The notes under the pieces are model-generated. The model was given only the letters and a program-made list of their open reading frames with translations. It did not search any database and was not told where the DNA came from. From assembly GCA_016717225.1 (NCBI GenBank), contig JADKGB010000030.1, forward strand, positions 1-22,632: 22,632 nt of DNA, written 5' to 3'. Position 1 is the stretch's first letter; every line of letters starts with the position of its first letter. Source of the DNA: Flavobacteriales bacterium (lineage in GTDB: Bacteria; Bacteroidota; Bacteroidia; Flavobacteriales_F; PHOS-HE28). Below are positions 15,279 through 22,632 of the stretch, piece by piece. Made by a program: the position numbers and the translations under genes.

Positions 15279-16794
15279 GCTTATTGCGCTCGTCCGCTTC
15301 AACTTTCATACGATGAAGGATCGCGGCCATGCCATTGCTCGGCGCTGGTGCGGGTGAATACACGAGCGTGTTGTCGTTCAGCAAGAAGAACGTGGGGATA
15401 CTTCGAATTCTCAATGCGTCCATGATGGTTGGGTCATCACCGCCGAACAACCATGGCCAGCTACGCTGCGGGTGGGCCTTCACATACTTCTCCAACTCGT
15501 TCATATCGCGATCCAGGCTGATACCCACAACGTTGAAGTAAGCTCCGTATTCCTTGAAAAGTGTTTCCATGGCCACCATTTCCTGCTCACAGTAGGTACA
15601 CCAGCTCGCCGTGAGAACAATGCAGGTGGCATCGTGAAGCATCGTGTCCACACGAACGGGCGTGCCTTCAGGTGATCTCAGTACCAAAGAAGGTAGCGTG
15701 CCTCCGTTCTTCATCGTTACAAGGTCCCAATGCATATTGGTCGCGATGCGCTTGTGTTCGGGTATCGCGGATGTGTTGGCCACATTGTCGATCAGCTTCA
15801 GGATCGACGCTCGATCGAAGATCTTTCCCGGATACTGGGCGTAGAGTTCCTTGATAACCACTAGTTCGCACAACGCGGGATCCTTGAGAAAATCGTTCTT
15901 GGCGAAAAGATTCTTAAGGCTATCGATCAGGGCACCGTTGATCGCCCTCATCAGCGCAGCTTCATCGTTCCTGAACGGGTTCCGCATCAAGTGCTCTTCG
16001 AAGAACGAGTTGAAGAATCGCACGTACTCAGGTACGTCGTACAGCACCGGTTTGCTTTTCAGGTAGCGATCGAACAGATCACGATCATTGACGCGTGGGC
16101 CGAAGCGCAAGCCGGCAATTCCGTAATCCAGGTTCCGCCAGAACCACGGGTTTTTGACGTCCGCATAGAACGTGCGGAGTTTGCGCTCGAACGTATCCAC
16201 ACGGGCTGGGGTGAATTGAGGTGTGATGAACAAGGTGCCTGGCCGCTTAACACTGTCTGGCATCAGGTTGCCTCCATCCCGGCGAGCGATATCCACCGCC
16301 TGCATTCCGGCGCGCTGGTCAGTGGCGAGATCCTCGGCGAGGAACGCATCGAGTCGCTCGTTCAGGTCACCGATGAGCGCATTGATATCGAGGTGATCCA
16401 GGTTTTTGAAGATAGGATCCACCGTCGTGGTGCCGTTCAAGCTGCGGGGCTTTTTCGGATCGGGCGCTGGAAAGTCGATCGTGTAGGAACCGCCGTTCAA
16501 CCAGAGATCAGCGCTCACTTCGCCGATACGGATGGTCCCTTTTACCGTGCCGCTCACCTCTGCTTCGAGCAATGCGTTCCCCTTGTCATCGATCCTGCTG
16601 TGCGTGAGCAATTCAGTTCGGCCCGTGAACAGGTCTGAGCACTGGTAAAGCAACACGCGCTGGTCCACATACGAAGGGGCGCTCAGCTGAATATGAACGG
16701 TTACCGCATTCGCGTTCAGAACAGAGACCGCAGCAGTTCCAACGAAGAGGAGCTTGCGCCAACAACGAACGGCGATATCCATGATCCCGCTCAT
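15238..16794 (-). CDS. TlpA-like thioredoxin-domain protein, exported
   Basis: About 518 residues. A signal peptide (CWRKLLFVGTAAVSVLNANA) precedes a long alpha/beta region of about 350 residues. A C-terminal thioredoxin fold starts near 365, with the redox motif ASWCTYCEQEM (C399, C402) and SIPTFFLLND holding the cis-proline. This layout is common in Bacteroidota TlpA/ResA-like proteins. They act outside the cytoplasm, reducing or forming disulfides, often for cytochrome c or cell-envelope proteins. The first ATG at 16794 and another at 16782 are both possible starts. Its 3' end overlaps the NUDIX gene by 41 bases. Confidence 0.88.
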   Translation of the reverse strand: MSGIMDIAVRCWRKLLFVGTAAVSVLNANAVTVHIQLSAPSYVDQRVLLYQCSDLFTGRTELLTHSRIDDKGNALLEAEVSGTVKGTIRIGEVSADLWLNGGSYTIDFPAPDPKKPRSLNGTTTVDPIFKNLDHLDINALIGDLNERLDAFLAEDLATDQRAGMQAVDIARRDGGNLMPDSVKRPGTLFITPQFTPARVDTFERKLRTFYADVKNPWFWRNLDYGIAGLRFGPRVNDRDLFDRYLKSKPVLYDVPEYVRFFNSFFEEHLMRNPFRNDEAALMRAINGALIDSLKNLFAKNDFLKDPALCELVVIKELYAQYPGKIFDRASILKLIDNVANTSAIPEHKRIATNMHWDLVTMKNGGTLPSLVLRSPEGTPVRVDTMLHDATCIVLTASWCTYCEQEMVAMETLFKEYGAYFNVVGISLDRDMNELEKYVKAHPQRSWPWLFGGDDPTIMDALRIRSIPTFFLLNDNTLVYSPAPAPSNGMAAILHRMKVEADERNKLRPDVAPRSPKRR

Positions 16795-16823
16795 CCGTGT
16801 CTATACGTGTTCATCCGTGGTTC
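16795..16823 (+). repeat. Short ccgtg-ttcatccgtgg repeat
   Basis: Upstream of the TlpA-like gene the sequence ccgtgtctatacgtgttcat continues ccgtggttc. It is built from ccgtgt/tcatccgtg steps and begins at the gene start (tcatccgtg overlaps the ATG). This resembles a short dispersed repeat found in the intergenic regions of diverse bacteria. One copy is present here. Confidence 0.35.
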
Positions 16824-16841
16824 TTCGTAGCGACGCATGTT

Positions 16842-17303
16842 TCATCTCACGCGCACTGCACCAGGTACGAACGCAGAAACATCCGCTTTGTTGGCGATCA
16901 GCTCGCGCACGATGGTGCTACTGATATGCGCGTGTTCAGGAAGGCTTGGGAGAAAGATCGTTTCCACACCACATAGCGCGCGGTTCATCAACGCGATGCT
17001 GCGTTCGTTGCCATGGTCGGTGCTGTTGCGCAACCCGCGTACAATGAAGTGCGCGTGCATTTTCTTGCATAGATCGGCAGTGAGGCCTTCGTAAGTGATC
17101 ACATCCACTTGCTTATGCCCTGCGAACGAAGCGTTCAACCAGGCCAGGCGTTGCTCCAAAGAGAACATGTACTTCTTGGTCGAATTCACGCCCACCGCCA
17201 TAATGATCCTATCGAACAGTGGGAGCGCGCGTTCTACGATGCTCACATGGCCTATCGTGATGGGGTCGAAGGAGCCGGGGAAAACGGCAATGCGTTCGCT
17301 CAT
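16842..17303 (-). CDS. coaD: Phosphopantetheine adenylyltransferase
   Basis: A 153-residue nucleotidyltransferase that transfers AMP from ATP to 4'-phosphopantetheine, the fourth step of CoA biosynthesis. The T/HxGH loop is GSFDPITIGH (10-19). The phosphate-binding RGLR is at 89-92 and the ISSTxxR motif is ISSTIVREL (127-135). Length is normal. Its ATG overlaps the rsmD stop codon by four bases (ATGA), so translation is probably coupled within the DUF3822-rsmD-coaD operon. Confidence 0.96.
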   Translation of the reverse strand: MSERIAVFPGSFDPITIGHVSIVERALPLFDRIIMAVGVNSTKKYMFSLEQRLAWLNASFAGHKQVDVITYEGLTADLCKKMHAHFIVRGLRNSTDHGNERSIALMNRALCGVETIFLPSLPEHAHISSTIVRELIANKADVSAFVPGAVRVR

Positions 17304-17935
17304 GCTATTTCCGCCGATGTCGGCGTGCTGTTTGGTAGCTCAGTTTTGGGAGAAGGTGAGGTGCCTGGGACGGCCCCGGCCGCAGCGGAGCGGAGAACCG
17401 GGGTCGGTTTGAAGAAACTGAAATTCACACTGCCGTAAGGACGATGTCTATCGAACCACGGATCGGTTTCCATGTGCACGTTCTTCGGGTGCTCGATCAC
17501 CAACAAGCCATCGGGTGCAAGAATGCCCGCGTCGCGCACCAATCCCGGCAGCAACGCGGTGCCTTCAAGATCGAACGGGGGGTCAGCGAAAATGATGTCG
17601 TACACGCTGCGGTGGCTTTTCACGAAGGTGAACGCATCGCCTTTCACATGATGCCAATTGGTTGCTTGCAATGTGCGCGCAGCACCCTGCATATGGACAA
17701 ATAGTTCGCGGTCCTGTTCGACGCTGATCACTTCCTCCGCTTCCCGGCTCAGGAATTCCAACGAGATACTTCCGGTGCCAGCGAACAGATCGAGAACGCG
17801 GATCCCTTCCAACGGAACCGTGTGATGAAGAATGTTGAAGAGCCCCTCTTTCGCGAAATCAGTGGTTGGCCGAGCGCGTGTGCTCTTGGGCGGAAGGATC
17901 CGGCGCCCCTTGTATTTGCCGCCTACGATGCGCAT
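17300..17935 (-). CDS. rsmD: 16S rRNA (guanine-966 N2)-methyltransferase RsmD
   Basis: A 211-residue SAM-dependent methyltransferase that modifies G966 of 16S rRNA. It has the N-terminal MRIVGGKYKGRRI, RPTTDFAKEGLFNIL, the SAM motif VLDLFAGTGSISLEF (47-61) and the catalytic ADPPF (117-121). It also has LVIEHPKN and the usual end YGSVNFSFF at 167-175. After this comes an unusual tail of about 36 residues rich in P, A, S and T. The tail DNA includes a nine-base-pair GC-rich hairpin at 17371-17406. The tail reaches exactly to the coaD overlap. The gene overlaps DUF3822 by 13 bases upstream. Confidence 0.94.
   Translation of the reverse strand: MRIVGGKYKGRRILPPKSTRARPTTDFAKEGLFNILHHTVPLEGIRVLDLFAGTGSISLEFLSREAEEVISVEQDRELFVHMQGAARTLQATNWHHVKGDAFTFVKSHRSVYDIIFADPPFDLEGTALLPGLVRDAGILAPDGLLVIEHPKNVHMETDPWFDRHRPYGSVNFSFFKPTPVLRSAAAGAVPGTSPSPKTELPNSTPTSAEIA
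17371..17406 (-). other. GC-rich hairpin within the rsmD tail
   Basis: CGGCCCCGG (17371-17379) pairs with CCGGGGTCG (17398-17406) over nine positions, with one G-T wobble, around an 18-base loop rich in gcggag. It lies in the coding tail of rsmD, about 70 bases before the coaD start. It could reduce downstream expression or be a palindromic insertion that became part of the gene. Confidence 0.5.
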
Positions 17936-18720
17936 GAATATTGTTCGAGCAATGGCGTGGAATAGTGGAACGCAGAACCGCCCAACAAGGAAACCAGTTT
18001 ATCGGTTGGCATCAGCGCGGGTAGGACGTTCGGCAGATACCGGGCCAACAGTTTCTCATCGGGCTCGGTGAGGTGTGTGCCGCTGACGAACGTTTGCGTG
18101 TCATCCGGTTTCAGGCCTGTTTGTTCCAGCGCGAAAAGTGTGTAATAGAGCACATCTTCGGCGTTCGCAGCATGGAACGTGTTGCTCAACAACAAGCGTT
18201 GGTCGTGCGCAATCGCCAGATCGAGCCGTGTTGCGGAGCGATGGAGCAGGACCGCTTTCTTCTTTGCTGAACGAGCAAGCACGCCATTCACCAGCACTGC
18301 TTGCAGGGGAAGGGAGCGCGCACTGGGGAAGCGCGCCATCAAGCGATGCTCGGCCTCTTCATCGTGCAGGTACACGCAACGCGCACCCAATGAACTGATC
18401 GGTTCATCGCGCAGCAGACCTGTGGGCAATTGACCGTGTACCATTTTCAAGTGGCGCATTTCGCTGCCGGGGGCCAAAGCGCTTTCGGGCACCAACGTGC
18501 TGATCTCGGGTAGTGCGGTGAAGGATACACTAGCAGGTCGCTCTGGCAACAACGAAGGCTGTGGGAGCTCTGCACCCTTGCCAGCCTGCAGCGCGACGCA
18601 TTGGCCGTTCAGCACATCATGCACGCACCAGGCGTTCACTTCAGGTGACAGCCACACGCTCAAATGCCACGCGCGTTCGCGAGCGGGATCGTACGTGGCG
18701 GCAATTTGGTCGATGTTCAT
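17923..18720 (-). CDS. DUF3822 family protein
   Basis: A 265-residue cytoplasmic protein starting MNIDQIAATYDPARERAWHL. The conserved-looking features are LHDEEAEHRLMARFPSARSL, an N-ARSAKKKAVLLHRS region, LDLAIAHDQRLLLSNTFHA and AEDVLYYTLFALEQTGLKPD. The family is recognised by this pattern and by its constant place upstream of rsmD in Bacteroidota; its biochemical function is unknown. The start at 18720 is preferred because the upstream frame reads as non-coding (serine/arginine-rich). It is the first gene of the operon, overlapping rsmD by 13 bases, and diverges from the helicase gene. Confidence 0.8.
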   Translation of the reverse strand: MNIDQIAATYDPARERAWHLSVWLSPEVNAWCVHDVLNGQCVALQAGKGAELPQPSLLPERPASVSFTALPEISTLVPESALAPGSEMRHLKMVHGQLPTGLLRDEPISSLGARCVYLHDEEAEHRLMARFPSARSLPLQAVLVNGVLARSAKKKAVLLHRSATRLDLAIAHDQRLLLSNTFHAANAEDVLYYTLFALEQTGLKPDDTQTFVSGTHLTEPDEKLLARYLPNVLPALMPTDKLVSLLGGSAFHYSTPLLEQYSCAS

Positions 18721-18728
18721 TCCGTGTG

Positions 18729-18736
18729 CAAAGAAA
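18729..18736 (-). promoter_or_regulatory. Possible -7 box of the DUF3822-rsmD-coaD operon
   Basis: The minus strand reads TTTCTTTG, one mismatch from TAnnTTTG, eight bases before the ATG at 18720. A TTG lies upstream but closer than the usual -33 spacing. Support is weak. Confidence 0.28.
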
Positions 18737-18855
18737 GCCCAAGTGCCCAACCAGTGCGATGAACGTTGATTATCCGTGTTCGCCGCTGTTTTCCTCGATG
18801 GTTCCCGGATCCGGCGCGCTACATTCCCCGGCCACGAATTGCCGCCTTTCCCGTC

Positions 18856-20340
18856 ATGCCCCCTGCTTTCTCCTTGACCGAACGTCTGCTGAACACCCTC
18901 GGCCACGTGCCCACCGAAGGCCAGCAGAAGGCCATTGGGGCATTGGATCGCCTGCTGGCAACACCGAAAGATCGGGCAACGCTTATCCTGAAAGGCTATG
19001 CCGGAACCGGAAAAACAACGCTCGTTGGTGCATTGGTAAAAGTGCTGGCTGCGGAAAGACGACCTGTTGTTCTCTTGGCCCCGACCGGTCGCGCAGCCAA
19101 AGTGCTGAGTTCATATGCGCATTCAACAGCCAGTACCATTCACCGGCGGATATATCGTGTAAACGGGGAAGATGAAGGATCATATGGAGGCATGAGCGTA
19201 GCCCATAACCGCGATGCGGATACTCTTTTTGTGGTGGACGAAGCCAGTATGATCGGTGGGCGCGGTCCCGGAATGTCATCCGGGAGGGACGGAGGTTTCG
19301 GCGATCGCGACTTGTTGACGGATCTGTTCCAGCATGTGTTCAGCGCGCCGCGATGCAAGCTCCTGCTCATCGGGGATCCGGCGCAGTTGCCACCCGTTGG
19401 AAGTGATCATAGCCCAGCGCTGGAAGTGAAGGACCTGGCGGATCTCGGCTTGTTGCCCGGAAGCATAGAACTCACCGATGTGGTTCGACAGGCGGAAGAT
19501 TCGGGCATTCTGGTGAACGCCACAGCGCTGCGTCACACGCTTGCTTCAATGCCTGTCGAAGAACACAACGCCGACAAACCCAAAGGACCGCCAACAATAA
19601 TTCCAACGTTCATCACCGGCTATCCCGATGTTGAACGCATCGACGGGAACGACCTGCAGGATGCGTTGGAACAAGCCTATGGCCAACATGGCGATGAGGA
19701 GGTCTGCCTGATCTGCCGCTCCAACAAACGCGCTTACCAGTACAGCCAGCAAGTGCGCGCGCGCATACATGGCTTCGATGAGGAACTGGTCACCAACGAT
19801 CGCCTGATGGTGGTGAAGAACAACTACTACTGGGCCGGTGTAAGTGGTAAGCCCGAATTGATCGCGAACGGCGAACAGATCGTGGTGAAGCGCTTGATCG
19901 GCATGGAGGAGAAATACGGATTGCGTTTCGCCGACATCACCGCCGGATGGTGGAATGGCCAGGAAGAACGCGAGATGGACCTGAAGGTGATCGTGGATGT
20001 CTTGGCCAGCGAAGGCCCGGCTTTACCGGGTGGGCAGATGAAACTGCTCGCGCAAAGCGTGCTGGCGAACATCGTGGCCAAAACCAAGGGCGAGCGCTTT
20101 CGGCTCTTCAAGCAAGATCCTTACGCGAACGCACTGCAAGTGAAGTACGCCTATGCGGTTACCTGCCACAAAGCGCAAGGCGGCCAGTGGAAAAGCGTTT
20201 TCGTGGATCAAGGGTACGTGACCGAAGAAATGATCGATCGCGAGTACGTTCGGTGGTTGTACACGGCGGTTACTCGTGCCAGCGAGAAATTGTACTTGCT
20301 GAATTTCCACCCGAGGTTCTATGGGGAGGGGGAGGAGTGA
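18856..20340 (+). CDS. RecD-like DNA helicase (AAA/UvrD_C_2)
   Basis: A 494-residue superfamily 1B helicase of the RecD2-like class. Motif I is GYAGTGKTT (47-55), motif II is FVVDEASM (125-132) and motif III is LLLIGDPAQLPPVG. Motif IV-like sequence is VCLICRSNKRA, and the C-terminal UvrD_C_2 region contains YAVTCHKAQGGQWKSVFVD and WLYTAVTRASEKLYLL. All ATPase motifs are intact. It lacks the long N-terminal region of RecD2, so it is probably the short cytoplasmic helicase common in Bacteroidota; its exact repair role is not established. The ATG at 18856 (MPPAFSLTERLLNTLG) is the best start; upstream codons look non-coding. Confidence 0.92.
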   Translation: MPPAFSLTERLLNTLGHVPTEGQQKAIGALDRLLATPKDRATLILKGYAGTGKTTLVGALVKVLAAERRPVVLLAPTGRAAKVLSSYAHSTASTIHRRIYRVNGEDEGSYGGMSVAHNRDADTLFVVDEASMIGGRGPGMSSGRDGGFGDRDLLTDLFQHVFSAPRCKLLLIGDPAQLPPVGSDHSPALEVKDLADLGLLPGSIELTDVVRQAEDSGILVNATALRHTLASMPVEEHNADKPKGPPTIIPTFITGYPDVERIDGNDLQDALEQAYGQHGDEEVCLICRSNKRAYQYSQQVRARIHGFDEELVTNDRLMVVKNNYYWAGVSGKPELIANGEQIVVKRLIGMEEKYGLRFADITAGWWNGQEEREMDLKVIVDVLASEGPALPGGQMKLLAQSVLANIVAKTKGERFRLFKQDPYANALQVKYAYAVTCHKAQGGQWKSVFVDQGYVTEEMIDREYVRWLYTAVTRASEKLYLLNFHPRFYGEGEE

Positions 20341-20483
20341 AGCGTTTTCAGACTACGTTATGCTCCGCATCACCGTAATGGTGTTCCTTGTGTTGAACCA
20401 GTGGATCTGTAGTTCAGGTCGCATCTGTTCCTCCTTCGGACTTGTATACCCACCCCATCAACATGGTGTTCATAACTCGAAAA

Positions 20484-20501
20484 ATACCCTGTAGTGGGTA
20501 T
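20484..20501 (+). promoter_or_regulatory. ATACCC-N6-GGGTAT palindrome, copy 2
   Basis: GAAAA precedes ATACCC, then TGTAGT, then GGGTAT followed by TG. The half-sites and six-base spacing equal those of copy 1 at 557-574, and the flanks (A-tract before, TG after) also agree. It lies 74 bases upstream of the ATG at 20576. Confidence 0.5.
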
Positions 20502-20653
20502 TGTGGAGCGGCTACTTCTCGCCATACTTCGCCACCGTTCCAAGAACTAACTTCGGAGCGCTTATTCACAACCACATGAGAACTTCATGGACAAGTAGAA
20601 TAAATGAACACATTGGAGGTTCCACAAGCATTGCCTGTGCTCGTAAAATCGTA

Positions 20654-20664
20654 GGGGGGGGGGG
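20654..20664 (+). repeat. Homopolymer of 11 G in the 5' end of the surface gene
   Basis: Eleven G follow GTA and precede TAATTCTCGCC. Upstream, two of the three frames are closed by stops (TAA at 20644-20646, TAG at 20652-20654). Only the frame starting at ATG 20576 enters the tract open. With 11 G that frame ends at TGA 20690-20692; with 10 (or 13) G it joins the large downstream frame. Confidence 0.9.
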
Positions 20665-20705
20665 TAATTCTCGCCGCTCTATTTTTCGTTGATCCTGGCC
20701 GAAGT

Positions 20706-22632
20706 ATGGGGCAGGAATGTGATCAGCTTGCGGACTATTCGGTGTTCGATGCGAACTTTCCCTTGGATGTGAACAACGAATATCACGTGACCTCGAACAC
20801 CACGTGGGGCTTCAACAACATGAACGTTCACGGAAGTGTTGTGATAGAACCGAACAAGGTGCTCACCATTGATGGAGTGACCATCCATTTTGGGGATACA
20901 CGCAAACTTGGTTTCACAACCAACATCGTGGTAAAACCCGGTGGCGATCTGGTGATCAAGAACGGAGCAGTGCTCACCAGCTTGGCCAATTGCCCAGCCA
21001 GTATGTGGGATGGGATCAAAGCATTGGGGAACCCGTTAGTCGCAGAGTCTTCCTCCCTTCAGAGTGTGGTCACCATTACAACCTACAGTATCATCGAGAA
21101 TGCGTTTGTGGGTATACTGTGTGCTGAATCCAGCCCGGAGCAAGGGGCATATGGTGCGCCGCCGCCAGGCACCGGTGGGATCGTGCATGCCCAAAATGGG
21201 GTATTCCGGAACAACAAATTCGGGGTGGTTATGCGACCTCACCATACTACAAGCACGAGTGCGAGCAATTCGTATTTCTACGGCTGTGAATTCAACACCA
21301 ATTCACCGCTTAACTACGTGGATGAACCGCCGGTCGCCCATCTCTGGTTCGATCAGGTGACTCGCATGAAGATCGGTGGTTGCTACTTCGGTAATAGCTT
21401 TTCGGTGGGTCAAGGCCAAAGCGCTGAGCAATTAGGTGTTGGCATACACGCGTTCAATACCGCCATTAAAGTGCTGCCCATGTGCGCGCCGGGTGTGTGG
21501 AACGAGACCTGTTCCGACGCTACGTTACCCACCTACGTTACAAATTCTTTTTTTGGCCTGTCGTACGGAATAAGTTTTGGTACGGTCGGCGCGGATAAAA
21601 CGTGTTGGGTGCGCGATGCCTATTTCAGCGAATGCGTTGGAGGCATCCGCTTGAATGGTGCATACGCGGCCAGGTTGAACCACAACTATTTTGCGATCCC
21701 CGCCACCGGTTACACCGACGTGTCGTACTACGGGAACTACGGCGTTGGTATTTACAATTGCACCGGGTTCGAGATCGAGAACAATGAGTTGACCGATAAC
21801 TCCACAACCGGCAGCTATCCCAACTATGGTATGATCTTCTCCAACACTGGCGATGCTACCAACCGGTACGGTAACAACAACTTCACCAAGCTCAGCACGG
21901 GTACCATTATACAGCACGATAACGATGGCCCTTTGCCCGATGATGGTCTAGATTTCAAATGCAACGACTACGGAAATACGGGCGTAGTTCCGTGGAATTT
22001 GTTCGACATAGATTTTGCGGGCACGGGTGTAAGTGTTGGCACTCGACAAGGGGTGAACAACGGTTTGCCCGATGGTCCAGCCGGGAATACGTTCTCCTCG
22101 GTCTGTATATCGCCCGAAACACATATGGTCAATAACTTCCACCAGCTTCAGTATTTCAACTACTGGCACCATGATCCAGGTACCACACCGAAGATCGTGT
22201 TGCCCACTTGCCGCTCCAATCCGCCTATGCTGAATAGTTGGTTCGTGAATACAACACAAACGTATACCAAGGCTTCGGCTTGCCCCGGCTATATCGAACT
22301 GATCAACGGTGGCGAAGGCCAGCGCAGCGCCATGGCTGCCAGCGAGCAGAATTATGGTGCCTTGAAGACCATTTACAACAACGAGCGAGACGGCGGCGAT
22401 ACCGAAGGCTTGAAGGAATTGGTAAGCGATGCCAACAGTAGTGGCTACGATGTGCGCAACGCGCTAATGGCCGCTGCACCCAAAGTGAGTATCGAGATCT
22501 GGGAAGAAGTCTTCAACCGCGAAACAGCGTTGAACCCGTGGCATATGGCGCAAGCGTTGTTGGCCAATAGCCCGTTGCAATCCGAGGTTGTGAGCCTGAT
22601 GGATAGAAGCGAGTTAACGCCCTTCTACAAGC
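20706..22632 (+). CDS. Beta-helix surface protein, partial, start probably at 20576
   Basis: The frame is open from 20655 to the window end, and from its only in-frame ATG (20706) encodes at least 642 residues. It reads as a right-handed parallel beta-helix protein: NMNVHGSVVIEPNKVLTIDG, VVKPGGDLVIKNGAVLTS, MWDGIKALGNP, GIVHAQNGVFRNNKFGVVM, GFEIENNELTDNSTTGSY. This fold, with asparagine/glycine-rich rungs, is frequent in large T9SS-exported surface proteins of Bacteroidota. The C-terminal part (NYGALKTIYNNERDGGD) turns helical, and the sorting domain would lie beyond the edge. Starting at 20706 leaves no signal peptide. A frame change at the 11-G tract would add a start at 20576 and a hydrophobic segment ending before SMGQECD. 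No enzymatic residues are recognised. Confidence 0.85.
   Translation, partial: MGQECDQLADYSVFDANFPLDVNNEYHVTSNTTWGFNNMNVHGSVVIEPNKVLTIDGVTIHFGDTRKLGFTTNIVVKPGGDLVIKNGAVLTSLANCPASMWDGIKALGNPLVAESSSLQSVVTITTYSIIENAFVGILCAESSPEQGAYGAPPPGTGGIVHAQNGVFRNNKFGVVMRPHHTTSTSASNSYFYGCEFNTNSPLNYVDEPPVAHLWFDQVTRMKIGGCYFGNSFSVGQGQSAEQLGVGIHAFNTAIKVLPMCAPGVWNETCSDATLPTYVTNSFFGLSYGISFGTVGADKTCWVRDAYFSECVGGIRLNGAYAARLNHNYFAIPATGYTDVSYYGNYGVGIYNCTGFEIENNELTDNSTTGSYPNYGMIFSNTGDATNRYGNNNFTKLSTGTIIQHDNDGPLPDDGLDFKCNDYGNTGVVPWNLFDIDFAGTGVSVGTRQGVNNGLPDGPAGNTFSSVCISPETHMVNNFHQLQYFNYWHHDPGTTPKIVLPTCRSNPPMLNSWFVNTTQTYTKASACPGYIELINGGEGQRSAMAASEQNYGALKTIYNNERDGGDTEGLKELVSDANSSGYDVRNALMAAAPKVSIEIWEEVFNRETALNPWHMAQALLANSPLQSEVVSLMDRSELTPFYK

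Larger units (their letters stand above)
20341..20705. other. Upstream region of the beta-helix surface gene
   Basis: About 365 bases between the helicase stop and the surface protein body. It contains the palindrome at 20484-20501 and a start codon at 20576 opening a short frame (MRTSWTSRINEHIGG...). An 11-base G run at 20654-20664 and a hydrophobic stretch (VILAALFFV) in the frame of the downstream protein follow. No RNA gene was found. Confidence 0.6.

Noticed and set aside
1..22632. tRNA, rRNA or riboswitch
   Set aside because: No cloverleaf ends, anticodon-arm pattern or known riboswitch core was seen by eye in the gaps; a covariance-model search was not possible.

Overview
The window looks like a chromosomal segment of a Bacteroidota bacterium, most likely a moderately high-GC member of the Flavobacteriales. 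Three things point there. Secreted proteins carry the type IX secretion (T9SS) style, with signal peptides ending in A-Q and a C-terminal sorting domain. There is an adjacent DUF3822-rsmD-coaD group, and a divergent NUDIX / pyrE-SRPBCC arrangement. Possible promoter -7 boxes of the TAnnTTTG type, rather than sigma70 boxes, fit the same picture. No rRNA, tRNA, CRISPR array, prophage or recognisable transposase was found.

Layout. 1-707: an uncertain open frame that leaves the left edge, preceded by an ATACCC-N6-GGGTAT palindrome. 708-4076 (minus strand): a T9SS-type secreted protein whose sorting domain is frameshifted, a SCO1/SenC protein, a DUF2490-like outer-membrane protein and a small lipoprotein. 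4077-5525: a repeat island. A GxxExxY (PD-(D/E)XK-like) gene sits between two arrays of one repeat family that point in opposite directions; the left array contains a 76-bp tandem repeat. 5526-7731 (minus): a long-chain acyl-CoA ligase and a secreted hypothetical protein. 7799-8188 (plus): a small exported DUF4177-like protein. 8257-9081 (minus): ispE. 9253-11698 (plus): a GT2 glycosyltransferase overlapping an ECF sigma factor, then rsmG. 11716-14641 (minus): pyrE, an SRPBCC protein and an MsbA-like ABC exporter as a probable operon. 14640-15278 (plus): a NUDIX hydrolase whose start codon overlaps the pyrE start codon head to head. 15238-18720 (minus): DUF3822, rsmD and coaD, which overlap one another, then a TlpA-like thioredoxin protein. 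18856-20340 (plus): a RecD-like helicase. 20341-22632: an upstream region with the second ATACCC-N6-GGGTAT palindrome and an 11-base G tract, then a large beta-helix surface protein cut by the window edge.

Most of the window is housekeeping: isoprenoid, pyrimidine and CoA biosynthesis, 16S rRNA methylation, lipid activation and export. The unusual parts are the GxxExxY repeat island and the poly-G tract, which separates a possible signal-peptide start from the body of the surface protein. The palindrome shared by the regions upstream of two open frames is also unusual. Three loci (near 863, near 7302 and at 20654-20664) each look one base out of frame. They may be real slippage or decay, or they may share one cause, namely indel errors in the assembly; the sequence alone cannot decide.
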